A stretch of 64,000 nucleotides of DNA from Boesenbergia rotunda (Eukaryota > Streptophyta > Magnoliopsida > Zingiberales > Zingiberaceae), in assembly GCA_024364735.1 (NCBI GenBank), contig JAGFNQ010004726.1, forward strand, positions 124,001 to 188,000, in the 5' to 3' direction. A program made the position numbers and the translations under genes. Shown piece by piece: positions 21,583 to 31,562 of the stretch. Within the stretch, counting starts at the first letter, position 1; every line of letters begins with the position of its first letter. The notes under the pieces were generated by a model. The model saw nothing but the letters and a program-made list of their open reading frames with translations. It did not search any database and was not told the DNA's origin.

Positions 21583-21676
21583 GGCACCCGAACCTCCTTC
21601 ACTTCCCACACCAAAATCAACCTTCTTCTCCACTTCTTACTCTTCAAGGAGACCTTGCAAGTCCTCTTCCTCAACC

Positions 21677-22957
21677 ATGCCTCCCCGAGCCGTCCGGTAT
21701 GATTATCATCTATTTTTATTGCATTTAAAATTATTTCATGCAATATCTTTATTCTTCCTTTAACTCTTTTAACTTAGAAGACGCCGACCGAACCCGGCCA
21801 ACCCCGGTGCCCAACCTAGTCCCGACCCTAGATTTCCTAATCTAGAGTTATGTAATAGGTTTGCACAAACAATCTACAAGCCTATTAAAACGAGCTATCT
21901 CAATAGGTACTTTTTTACCCAATCATGCCCTGTCGCCATGAACATCATCAACTTCTATCAATTGGACAATCATGTCTTCTGCACGCATACCATTAACGAA
22001 TCTTTATGTGCAGAATTTTTCAATAATATTATTCGACAAGATAATCTTATGTTTCACACCACTGTCCAAGGGATTCCTTTGACCATCACCCCTACTCTGT
22101 TGAACCGCTTCCTAGGACTGCGACCCTCACAGTCCACATTCTGCTGTTATCCTCCTAGGAACCCCCCATTTGATCGTCCCTACTCAGATATTACCCTAGA
22201 TACCATTCACTCCTATTTCTTTAGGGCAGACCTCCCCGCAAACAGACGCTTCCTAGCTGTTGAACTTCAGGCCCAGAACTATGCCTTGTATAGAGTTCTG
22301 GTCCGCTGTATCCTACCACTTTCCACCAGAGACCTAGGGACTATGCGACCCTTTCATGCTTTCCTTCTTTATGCCCTAGTCCACCACCTTGACCTAGACA
22401 TTGGACTCCATATGTTTCATACCATTCTGCATGCGTCCAGTGTCACGACCCAGGGACGAGTACGGACACCATATTGCCACATCATCACATCCCTTCTTCA
22501 TCACCACGGTCGGGACATTACCGTTGGTGAAATTACCGCTATGACCGACTTTGACGAAATAGGATTTAGGAACTTTTCCTTAGCGGGTCTAGAGGTGTCG
22601 GCCACCGGGGTTCTTAGTTGGAGACGACAGCAGGCAGGAGCACCAGTCGACTCAGACGAGGAGGTTGAGGTCGACGTCGGAGATCTAGCAGCAGCAGCCC
22701 GAGCGCACATAGATGAGCTCGCTCCACCGACACTCTACGATCGAGTGACTCAGCTAGAGACCCATGTTCAGAGCCTCCGAGAGGAAGGGGAGGCCAATCA
22801 CGCTGAAGACATAGAGACAAATCTGGGCTACTACAACAGTTACATGAGCGCCCTTCGAGCCGAGAGGGAGGCCAGAGAGGCAGAGTATCATGAGATGATG
22901 ACCCTATTTCGATCCTGGCAGCCAGGCTCCTCCGATCATCCTGGTCCCTCATCATAG
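21677..22957 (+). CDS. B: second gene, plant-transposon-protein-like, with an inferred intron
   Basis: The predicted exons are 21677-21696 and 21778-22957, giving 399 codons. The intron (81 bp, GTATGA to TTTTAACTTAG) is inferred: the long frame is open well upstream of its first internal ATG (21938), and the first ATG restores frame only after splicing. The amino end is short and basic (MPPRAVR), then comes a region FAQTIYKPIK..FF..CPVAMNIINFYQL and a globular domain with TPTLLNRFLGLRP, DITLDTIHSYFF and ILPLSTRDLGTMRPFHAF. Residues about 310-385 form a charged coiled coil. It resembles the 'putative plant transposon protein' domain; function unknown. C has a divergent homologue in the same place (29885-31484). 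There are no stops, so it may still be expressed. Confidence 0.75.
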
Positions 22958-23686
22958 ATCTGCTTAGTATTGTACCAGCATTTGACTGCCCCTACTCAGT
23001 AGGGTTGACTATGTTTGACTCTTGACTATATTGACTACTTTCTGTTGACAGTTTATGAGTACTTGTTCTTTTTACAATTAGGATTGTGCTCTGTAGAATA
23101 GATTAATTTTTCCCCAACTTGATTTAAAATTGGTTTTAAAAAATAATTTTGAAAAACTGTTTTACTAAATTTCAAAATCAGTTTTCATTTTTTTTACTTA
23201 GTTTTATTGCAAAACTACCCCCTTTAAAAATAGGGCTTTTTCGAAAATGGACTTAGCCTAGGCCCTAACCCTAGAACTGCATGCACCTATAGACTTAGAA
23301 GCCAGCATCTCACAAGCACCTTAGGGTACTTTTGATTGATAACCTAGAAAGGGTTGAGATGCTTAGGTCTTTGCCTTAATTCAAGATGCTTTAAGTCAGT
23401 GCATCTGCAGTAATTGGGGCACTAAATACAACTTAAACAGCAATCTAGTTAAGTGTCAAGTTTAGAAATTCTAACTTGAACAGAAACACTTAACTTGACT
23501 AACCCTAGCAAAAACTACTGTTTATAATAGTTAGTAAGTAGCTAATTGGGTTAGACAGGTCCCTACAGAGAAAATTGATTGATTTAGTGTAAATCTAATT
23601 ATGAATTGGTTCAGTACAGTTAACTCTTATTTATTTCCTTTATGCAATCATATTTCTGCTATATTTATCTTGTTTTGATATATGGC

Positions 23687-23700
23687 AAAGGGGGAGAGAT
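23687..23700 (+). other. Internal polypurine tract of B
   Basis: AAAGGGGGAGAGAT after TTTTGATATATGGC. The same context, near TTTTGATGTATGGCAAAGGG, is found inside E, D and C. Confidence 0.6.
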
Positions 23701-24397
23701 AGGAAAGGAAAGAGAAAAATTACTTTTACTTTTTCAAAATTTTCCTTTATTCAAGGTTCAAAAATATACTTATCCTTTATTCAAAAGCTTAAACTTTTTG
23801 AAGAAGTACTTAAGTTCTTAAAGCTTTCAAAATTTTGCCTAAGTACTCTAATTTCAAAATTTCTTAAAGCTTTCAAAATGTTGCTAAGATTTTTTTTACT
23901 CAAGCTTTCAAAATTTTGCTAAGTACTCTAGCTTCAAATTTTTTTTAAGCTTTCAAAATATTGCTAAGTACTCTAGCTTCAAATTTTTTTTCAAGTTTTC
24001 AAAAACTTCTTTTCTCAAGCTTTCAAAATTTTGCTAAGTACTCTAGCTTCAAATTTTTTTTAAGCTTTCAAAATTTTGCCTAAGTACTCCAGTTTCAAAA
24101 GTTCTTAAAGCTTTCAAAATTTTGCTAAGTACTCTAGCCTTTCAAAAGGTTTCTTACTTAAGCTTGTCAAATTTTTTAAGTACTCTAAAGCTTAAGTTTT
24201 TCAAAACTGTATTAAAATTAAAATTCTTACTTAAGCTAACATTTTCAAAAAGTTTTCAAGTACAAGTAAAGTTTTTTTAACCCCACGAATTTTTGAAAAA
24301 TCTAGGGGGAGATTCCTTCCAGGGGGAGGGAACAAAAGTTAAAACTTTTTCATGTTTTGCTTAAACTTAACTTTTTGAACTAGGGTTGCCATAAATC

Positions 24398-24411
24398 AAA
24401 AAGGGGGAGAT
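24398..24411 (+). other. Terminal polypurine tract of B
   Basis: AAAAAGGGGGAGAT lies directly before the 3' LTR start at 24412 and matches the terminal tracts of D and E. Confidence 0.85.
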
Positions 24412-25746
24412 TGTTGGTGAAGAATGCACCTAAGTCAAACCTGTGTTTTGATAATGGCAACATAGGTCAAAAGTTAAGTCTTTCTTGTTTTCTAACAAGA
24501 TAATCTAGTGTGCAGGAAAAGCCCTAGCGAAGGACTGCTAGGCACTGGCAAAGGAATGCCAGGAAAGAAAGCCCTAGCAAAGGATTGCTTGGCAACTGGC
24601 GAACGACTGCCAGTATCAAGCCCTAGCGAAGAACTGCTAGGCTCCAGGCGAAGGACGGCCTGGGACTGAGGCCCTAGCGAAGGACTGCTAGGCAACTGGC
24701 GAAGGACTGCCAGTTTACAAGACCTGACAAAGGACCGTCAGGCAAAAGTCCAACCAGAGGAACGGTTGGCATCAGGTAAATTCTCCCGAGAGGAGTAGGT
24801 GAGGACGCGTTCCCCGTCGAGGGAACAGTAGGCGTCGGTTCGACCTAGGGCTCCATTTTGGAGACCAAAGTCAGAACCAAGACAGCTAAGACTGTATAAA
24901 CAAATACTTTATTGCTTTATTGTGTTTTGGACTAACCCTGGATGCAGGACCAAAGGAAGGAGTGTCTACAGCTCAGATAGCCTTAAAGAAATGAGGTAGT
25001 AGATGAGTAGGGCGCCCGGAGTGTCCCGGGCGCCCCCAAGGGCCATACAAAACAAGTAAAGAAAAAAGGAGTTCGAATACATGCTGGGCCGGGCGCCCCC
25101 GTGCTCCCGGGCGCCCCCGCTGCTCCCGGGCGCCCCCATGCGCAACATCGAACCCAAACCCCTCGAAGCCAAGGAGATAGGACTTTGACCCGGTCAATGC
25201 GGGCGCCCCGAGCGCTCCGGGTGCCGCGGTCAAAGCGGATCCAGAGGATAGACGCTGACCGAGAGCTCTACGGATCAGAGGCCACGTGGGGGGCGCCCCC
25301 GACGTCCCGGGCGCCCCCAGGCCATATTTAAAGGGCCTTCGACCAACGCTTCAAAACAACTGTTCTCTCAACGCCCCAACGATCTTCTACGCTCGTGCCT
25401 TGCTCCGGAAACACTCCAACTTGAGCCGACGACGTCCCACTGCCCCGAAAGAGTCAATCCACTCCGGACGTCGGTAACGAAGATCGAATTTTTTATTATT
25501 GTTAGTGCACTTACTTGTAATAAATTATTGTAAACTGATTTGCGCGTATATAGAATTGCCCAAAGTAAACGGTCAACGACCATAGGCCTTGGAGTAGGAG
25601 TCGACACAAGCTCCGAACCAAGTAAATCGACTGTGTCTTTGTGCTGTGATTGTTTTTATTTTATTTCTGCTGTGTACGTGCTCTTTACGAAAATCCGAAC
25701 GATTTCCGATATTCACCCCCCCTCTATCGGTTTTCTCGATCCAACA
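24412..25746 (+). repeat. 3' LTR of B
   Basis: It is the partner of 17348-18667. Differences include an added GC-rich unit near 25095-25135. The hairpin array is at 24520-24830, with at least one stem improved relative to the 5' copy (CCAACC/GGTTGG), and the TATA at 25325 reads CATATTTAAAGG. Confidence 0.93.
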
Positions 25747-26530
25747 TTTACTGTGTCTTGTGAGATTGGGAGGACTCTCTTTCATGATGCTATGTTGGAC
25801 TTAAGGGCCTCTATTAATGTGATATCTAGATCAGTCTTCCAGATGCTTGGTATTGGACCTCTGTAACCTACAAGAGTGGTGATTCTGTTAGCAGACAGGA
25901 GTCAGACACATCCAGCTGGTATTATTGAAGATGTGTTAGTGAAGGTGAAGGAGCTGATTTTTCCTGTAGATTTCTACATCTTGGACATGGAGGGGGACTA
26001 TCTAGCACATAGATCTCCACTCATTCTTGGGAGGCCATTCTTGAAGACTGCGAGGACAAAAATTGATGTTTATGCAGACACACTGTCTATGAAGATATGC
26101 GACACAGTAGTCCAGTTCAGTATTTTTGATGCCATGAAGCACCCTAGAGAGGATCACTCTATTATCAGCATTGACATTCTAGATGAGTTGGAAAATGCAG
26201 ATTCATTTGCTAAGGGGGGTTTCACTTGATATTTCTAGAGGGTATTTCAGTTCAGAGGAGGCTGAGGAGACATTTGCTATGGAGGCGGCTGATTTAGAGG
26301 GTGTATCAGATTTACTTTCAGCTGGAGAGGATTTTATAGGTGTAGGGGATTGCATTGAGCCCCAGGGATCACCTACTTTGATTGATATTTCAGAGGACTC
26401 AGAGATTAGGTGTGAGAGTGTAGGGGATTGCACTGAGCCCCAGGGATCACCCATACCTACTGAGCTGACACAGATTGAGTTGAAGTCATTGCCAGATCAT
26501 TTAAAGTATGCTTATCTAGGAGTGGAGTAG
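25747..26530 (+). pseudogene. pol: O protease and linker
   Basis: The frame resumes after B with a TVSCEIGRTLFHDAMLD segment. The active-site motif reads DLRASINVI at 25798, with Arg instead of the Gly of DLGAS in A; this should inactivate the enzyme. A TAA near 25864 breaks the frame. The following part (25876-26229) has LVKVKELIFPVDFYILD and LAHRSPLILGRPFLKTA. The linker (26183-26530) carries GVGDCIEPQGSP and GDCTEPQGSP, then SLPDHLKYAYLGVE, the usual lead-in to Athila RT. Confidence 0.82.
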
Positions 26531-27016
26531 AATTTTCCTGTCATCATCGCCCAGAACATAGATTCAGAGCAAGAAGACAAATTACTACAAGTTTTGAGGT
26601 AGCACAAGAAAGTCATTGGGTGGATTTTAGCTGACATACCTGGTATTAGCCTAACCATTTGCATGCACATGATATTTTTGGAGGAAAATGTCAAAACAGT
26701 TAGGCAGCTATAGAGAAGGCTAAATCCGCTTATTTTAGACGTGGTAATGAAAGAGGTGACTCGACTCTTACAGGCAGGTATCATATACCCTATTTCTGAC
26801 AGTAAGTGGGTTAGCCCTATCCATGTGGTGCCTAAGAAATCAGGAGTGACAGTGGTGGACAATGGAAGCAATGAGTTAGTACCCACTAGAGTTAAGAATT
26901 CATGGAGAGTTTGTATTGACTACAGGAAGCTGAATCAAGTCACAAGGAAAGACCACTATCCCTTGCCTTTTATTGATCAGATGCTAGAGAGGTTGGCAGG
27001 GAAGTCTCATTACTGC
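26531..27016 (+). pseudogene. pol: O reverse transcriptase, amino-terminal part (cut by C)
   Basis: The RT start can be read as FPVIIAQNIDSEQEDKLL, IGWILADIPGI and LLQAGIIYPISDSKWVSP, then WRVCIDYRKLNQVTRKDHYP and FIDQMLERLAGKSHYC. Stops occur near 26529, 26600 and 26712. The frame ends at 27016 where the LTR of C begins. The catalytic YVDD region is not in this window. Confidence 0.85.
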
Positions 27017-28029
27017 TGATGGAACTTAGATGGCTAGAGAGGGGGGGTGAATATAGCCAGACACGAAAATCGCTTACTTAACAGATTTCTACACATCAAG
27101 GGTCAGTAGCACAGCAGAAACAAAAGAAACAAAGAAATGCAGAAACACAGAAGAACAAAAACTAAGGCAGCAATCAAGTTCGCTAACACGGAGGGTTTAC
27201 AAGGTTTGGGGATAACTTGCCCCTACTCCTTGTCATGCCCGTGAGGTGGGCGATCCCTTGATCGTCAGCAGATCAAGCCCCGGAAAATCCGGATAGAATG
27301 CAACCTCCTTCTCGGTAGAGTAACCTCTCCACAGCGTTTCAAGATGAATGAAGTATTAAGTACAGGAAACACAAGAAGGAATCTTATTGAACACTTAGAA
27401 TTGCAAGAACACAAGCAAGCTCCTCACCGAGCTCCACTCAACACAGATCTCACGCAAGAACTCCCTTCTTCATGTCTTCTTGCTGATGGACTTGCCAAGC
27501 TTTTTGTTTCTTCTTCCCAAGTGCTCAAGTTTCACAAGGTTGCTCAAGATTCACAGTAGAGTAATCGCACAAGTGTAGAGAAAAAGCTTTTCGATGTGGA
27601 GAACAAGAACTCTAACACATCGTCAAAAACTCTGCTAAGCTCTATTCTGCTACACAGCTTAACTAGCTTCCATCGCCAGGTCACACGCTCCTCTGCAGCA
27701 GCTCCCAGCTGCTCACCTGCAGTTGCCAGCTACCCCTGACCTCCTCTGGACTCACTGAATCCCCTCCAGTCGGGCCCAGGTCATCAGGTCCACAGCCGTT
27801 GCAGCTCTTACCAGAGGACGTTGCAACCTGCGGAAGCAAATGGACAAACCTACTGTAGCGAAATATCAAGTTTGACTCTCCATGGATGGTCCTTGAGTCA
27901 CCTGCACACTTAGCAGCTTATTAGGGCAGCAAATCAACAGAAGATCAAATATCAGAGAGAGCAGAACAAGTATCATTAGTAATCAGAGTGCGATCAGATG
28001 CGATCAGAGTGTCTGACAGCGCGTTTGAA

Positions 28030-28610
28030 TTAAAGTGATCGGTCACCAAACCGAACTGAATGATCCCAGACCGATCAGGCTCCAGCCTGATCGGTCCCAG
28101 TGAGAAACTTGGGATCGCAAGCTTGTATGATCGGTCACCCTGACCGGTCACCAGATCGATCCAGAAATCTATTTGCCCCAATCCCGCCTGAAATACACGG
28201 CTGATCGGTCACCAGACTGATTAGGGTGTGACCTATCGGTCTGGGGACCGATCAGGACACTCCTTGACCGATCAGGCTCTAGTCTGATCGTTCAGGGCGA
28301 GAAACCTCGTGACAGTTGATCATTCAGGTTGATCGATAAAGGTTTCTACCAAAAATCCCACTGACCTCTCCCTGATCGGTCACCAGACCGATCAGGAGCC
28401 GCACAGAAAGTTTTCCAAACTCACTGTATGCTCCCTGATCGGTCACCAGTCCGATCAGGAGCCGAATGGTAGGTTTGCCAAAGTTACTGGATGCTCTCTA
28501 ATCGGTCACCAGACTGATCAGACATCGCTAGATCGGTCACCAGACTGATCCACGAGGGACTCTATGTCAACTTCCCTGATCGGTCACCAGACCGATCCAG
28601 GCAAGGCCAA
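28030..28610 (-). repeat. GATCGGT-CACCAG-ACCGATC dyad array in C
   Basis: Around ten units pair GATCGGT with ACCGATC across a CACCAG loop, some with single changes. They are spaced 30-80 bp apart. In sense direction they follow the TATA-like site and so may be transcribed in the 5' leader. Confidence 0.75.
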
Positions 28611-28689
28611 ACCCATTATAAGACAAGAGAACTGGCTCCCAGCCCTTCCCTGACTCGTGCTTGGTCCCTCAGACCCAGACTCCATGCCC

Positions 28690-29110
28690 AGCTTCACTCA
28701 CAGGGACTTCAGTCAACCTGACTTCACTCACCAGGACCCGGCTTCACTCACCGAGATTTCAGTCAACCCGGCTTCACTCACCAGGACCCGGCTTCACTCA
28801 CCGGGATTTTAGTCAACCTGGCTTCACTCACCAGGACCCCACTTCACTCACCGGGATTTTCAATTGCCTAACCCTCCGAGTTAGGATTTTTCACTCCTAG
28901 CCCTCCAAGCTAGGACTTTTCACACCTAGCCCTCCAAGCTAGGACTTTTCCAACCTAGCCCTCCAGGCTAGGGCATGACCCTCCAAGCCAGAGTTTCATC
29001 TAACCTAGCCCTCCAGGCTAGAACCTGGCTTCACTCACCAGGATTTTCATCACCTAGCTCCCCAAGCTTAGACCTGGCTTCACTCGCCAGGATGTCATGC
29101 CCAGTCCCCG
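28690..29110 (-). repeat. CCTGG / CCTAGC hairpin array in C
   Basis: On the plus strand the units are of two kinds: CCTGG-CTTCACTCA-CCAGG (variants CCCGG/CCGGG) and CCTAGC-CCTCCAA-GCTAGG. The array sits about 90 bp from the polypurine tract, at the same relative place as the arrays of B and D. Confidence 0.8.
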
Positions 29111-29198
29111 ACCAGGACTTAATCCACATCATCTCATCAACCTAAACTAAAATCGGTGTCAACACCAAAACAACAATCAGGGTCAGACTGCATCATCA

Positions 29199-29884
29199 AT
29201 CTCCCTTTTTTGTTGTTTGATAACCCGATTTTAAATTTAGGGATTCGAAATCAATAGATGCAAATTTTACACTGATAGGGGAATCAGGATCCTCCCCCTA
29301 CAATAATCAAATTTCACACTCATAGGGGAATCATGATCCTCCCCCTACAATAATTTAGCTTGTAATCGTTCTAAACTTAACCAACATCACTCTCCCTCTT
29401 TGTCAAACACCGAAAAGGGTGTAGACGGGTTGTTAAGTTTAACCATACCCCCCCTAACCCTAGGGGTTTCCCAAAACAAAATACGATTTGAATTGATTTT
29501 GAAAACATATGAAAGCATGTGATAAAGATAAAACAATATATAGCAATCACATGCATCACATGAACATGGAGTAGCAATAATCTAGCAATAAGCATAGAAT
29601 AGCATGAAAATAGGCATAAGGTTAGATGCATCATACAGCATCACAAAATAGTCAAACATGGCACAAGGTCGTAACAGTCAGATCACAGGCATACAGCCAT
29701 AAAGTCATACAATCAACATAGTCAAATAGTCAAATGCAAGTCACGGGCAGAGACAGAGTACATCCATAATCAATCGTCGGTCGGGGGGGGGGGGGTCAGC
29801 CTGCATCGGGTCATCAGTCGTGTCGTCAGGAATGAAGGACCCTGGGGCAGTACTGCCGAAGGGTGCAACTCCAGTACATGAAAG
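29199..29884 (-). other. C: gene-free 3' region
   Basis: It opens with the polypurine tract (29199-29211, read AAAAAAGGGAGAT on the minus strand) and has a second purine tract at 29390-29401. A repeated GATAGGGGAATCAGGATCC-like segment occurs at 29273-29344. A run of 13 G is at 29783-29795. No gene is supported. Confidence 0.7.
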
Positions 29885-31484
29885 CTAGTATGGATGACCA
29901 GCTGCCCAACTGCGCCACTCCTCATGCCATGTTTCCTGCCTGGAGCGGACCCCAGAGACGTCAGACTCGATCATCAGCAGTCTACGGTCGAAAGCCTGAA
30001 ACCCAGACCGGACCTCCTCTCGCCAGAGCTCTCTCAAATGGAGATCATGTTGGATGGTCCGATCAAGCTCTGAAATTTGCCAGCGCAGGTTTGGATCTGG
30101 CTCATAGTCATAATCAACCCCGGCGTTGGGTGCCTCCTGATGGACTGCCGGTGCGGCTGGTGCCAGAATATGTACGCCCCTAGGTAGCTCTCCAAGACCC
30201 CGTCCGTCCTTCCATACAAGAGCTCGATCCTGATCCCTGATGATGATGCCAGACTTGGCACACGTCTGCCTGCCAAGTCGACAATCCTGTCTAACCATGG
30301 GCACTGTCCTGCCCTTGGTTACATCAACGCCTACTGACATCAGCCAGTCAGTGATGACATGACCAAATGACATATACACAGTGAGACGATTGGGCTCTCG
30401 ATAGGAAATGATCGACTAAAAGATGCCCTCAATAATGTCAAAGTCAACGTGGCGATGCATGCCATAACGTATCAGACAGTGATACGGTCGGATCTCAGTT
30501 AGGGGTTTTGAGGTTATTGGCAAGATGTAGTTCGTGATTATCTTGAACAGAATGTAATCAGTAGGAGTAAGACGAAGGGCCATAAAAGTCGAAAAGTCAG
30601 GCCCTAACTCATCAAGACCGCTGGACGAGGGTGGCCAAAGAAGTGCTGGTAAATGTCATCTGGGGTGATGTCCACAAAAGGAGGCAATAAGGGGTCAGGA
30701 AGCTCTGGATAGATAGAATATAAGTTTGGCGATCGACGATCACCAAGATACTCTGCCAAAATGTCATAGGAGAAATCAAGGTTCCTCTTCGCTTCCCGGG
30801 TCATGAATTCAAAACCTCCTTGAGGTCCTTGTTGTAAGTTATTGTAAAATTCAGAAACAAGGTCATAGTTTATTATACGCTCAAGGGAAAGGAGAAAGCC
30901 CAGGTTGTAGAAGGTAATCACCTCTACAATGGAGGGACAATGCTCAGTCAGGAAAGGTCCATCAATGGACCTACAAGGAAGCAGCTTGAAGGTCCGGGAC
31001 TAGAATGCTTGCTTACAAGCAGCGTTAGGGAAATGGGAACTCGACGGAGGCTGAGGCCTTCGAGAAGGGGCAGATGATGAAGGGCCATTGCCCTTGGAGG
31101 ACTCTTCAGCGGGTTCCTTGCCCTTAGTGGATTTCCTAAGGGTTGGAATCGATCGTGGCAATTGATTGGATCAATTTAATCATAAGAATGATCACATGAA
31201 AGTAAGGTCAAGATTAGGTTTAATCAGTAGGGTAAGGTCATGGTAAGGTCACGCAATCAAATTGAATGGACCAAGTTGATAATCATGGCTCAAATTAAAG
31301 GATCACAAGAGTATGATTTGATCAAAAATAATATTCGATTATGTGAGAAGGCACACACGGCAAGATTAAGGTCACATCACAAAAAGAAACCACAAGAAAA
31401 AGACATGGTTAGCTTAAACATCACAAATCTTATGGCATAAGCAGTAAGGAAAGATCGGAAGCAAAAAGCTCACTTTGGTGCCAT
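29885..31484 (-). pseudogene. C: second gene, homologue of the B gene, with an inferred intron
   Basis: Predicted exon 1 is 31484-31474 (ATGGCACCAAA), the intron 31473-31136 (338 bp, GTGAGC to CAACCCTTAG), and exon 2 starts at 31135; the frame joins to KKSTKGKEPAEESS and is in phase with the conserved domain. That domain reads VITFYNLGFLLSLERI, SEFYNNL, ILAEYLGDRRSPN and DITPDDIYQHFF, parallel to the B protein. It is broken by TAG at 31002-31000, a frame shift near 30605 and TAG at 30418-30416. The end (30379-29885) has a basic region and an ISELDRTIQHDLHLRELW coiled coil. Identity with B is low but spread over the whole length, so the protein was once under selection. Function is unknown. 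Confidence 0.7.
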
Positions 31485-31562
31485 TTGGGTGAGATTTGCT
31501 TGAGGACTTGCGCACGAGAGGATCTGAGCATTGCAGGAGAGACCTCGGGAGTAGGTGAGGCA

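Larger units (their letters stand above)
20292..21676 (+). other. B: gene-free region between gag and the second gene
   Basis: No gene is supported. It holds the block shared with D (20655-20895), an AT-rich stretch, tandem CATGGTCAAACC-like words at 21170-21270, two TATA-like sites (21309-21315 and 21576-21582) and GC palindromes (21316-21566). It reads like a leader and promoter zone for the next gene, which is inference. Confidence 0.7.
22958..24411 (+). other. B: gene-free region after the second gene
   Basis: No gene is supported. It contains an AT-rich start, a purine tract (23687-23700), and at 23740-24300 a simple-sequence zone with repeated words near AAGCTTTCAAAATTTTGCTA and AGTACTCTAG. 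The 3' region of D (35340-36760) has a related vocabulary on the opposite strand. It ends at the terminal polypurine tract. Confidence 0.75.
17348..25746 (+). mobile_element. B: gag-bearing LTR element without pol, with an extra gene
   Basis: B is complete, 8399 bp, with a perfect TTTAC duplication (17343-17347 and 25747-25751). LTRs are 1320 and 1335 bp, about 97% alike by eye. It has the tRNA-iMet primer site usual in copia elements, a UBN2-type gag, no protease, integrase or RT, and then a second gene unrelated to retroviral proteins. Elements with LTRs and gag only have been described in plants as TR-GAG; B fits that description with the extra gene. The flanks join exactly in the O protease. 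Confidence 0.93.
1511..27016 (+). mobile_element. O: old Athila-type Ty3/gypsy element, interrupted by A, B and C
   Basis: O is a plus-strand Athila-type element. Its own parts in this window are 1511-3406, 14904-17347 and 25747-27016; everything between belongs to younger insertions. It begins with TGATAACT, has a primer site related to tRNA-Asp, gag, protease and the start of reverse transcriptase. Gag is close to that of A at protein level, while its LTR is shorter and much diverged from that of A. Many stops show that it is dead. The rest of RT, RNase H, integrase and the 3' LTR should lie to the right of the window, beyond C and its inserts. Confidence 0.85.
27017..29198 (-). repeat. 3' LTR of C
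   Basis: 2182 bp. It holds two dyad arrays: GATCGGT units (28030-28610) and CCTGG/CCTAGC hairpins (28690-29110), with a TTATAATGG TATA-like site near 28612-28620 between them on the minus strand. No gene is supported in it; the open frame at 28661-28900 is the hairpin array read through. Confidence 0.82.
27017..31562 (-). mobile_element. C: pol-less LTR element with the B-type second gene (left part)
   Basis: C is read on the minus strand and only its 3' half is here. Its LTR (27017-29198) starts TGATGGAAC and ends CATCATCA on the plus strand, and a polypurine tract follows. The LTR end carries GAGGGGGGGTGAATA like the ends of B, D and E. It was inserted in O RT (left flank ACTGC, 27012-27016) and is cut by E at 31563. 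Its 5' LTR and any gag lie outside the window to the right of E and F. Confidence 0.82.
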
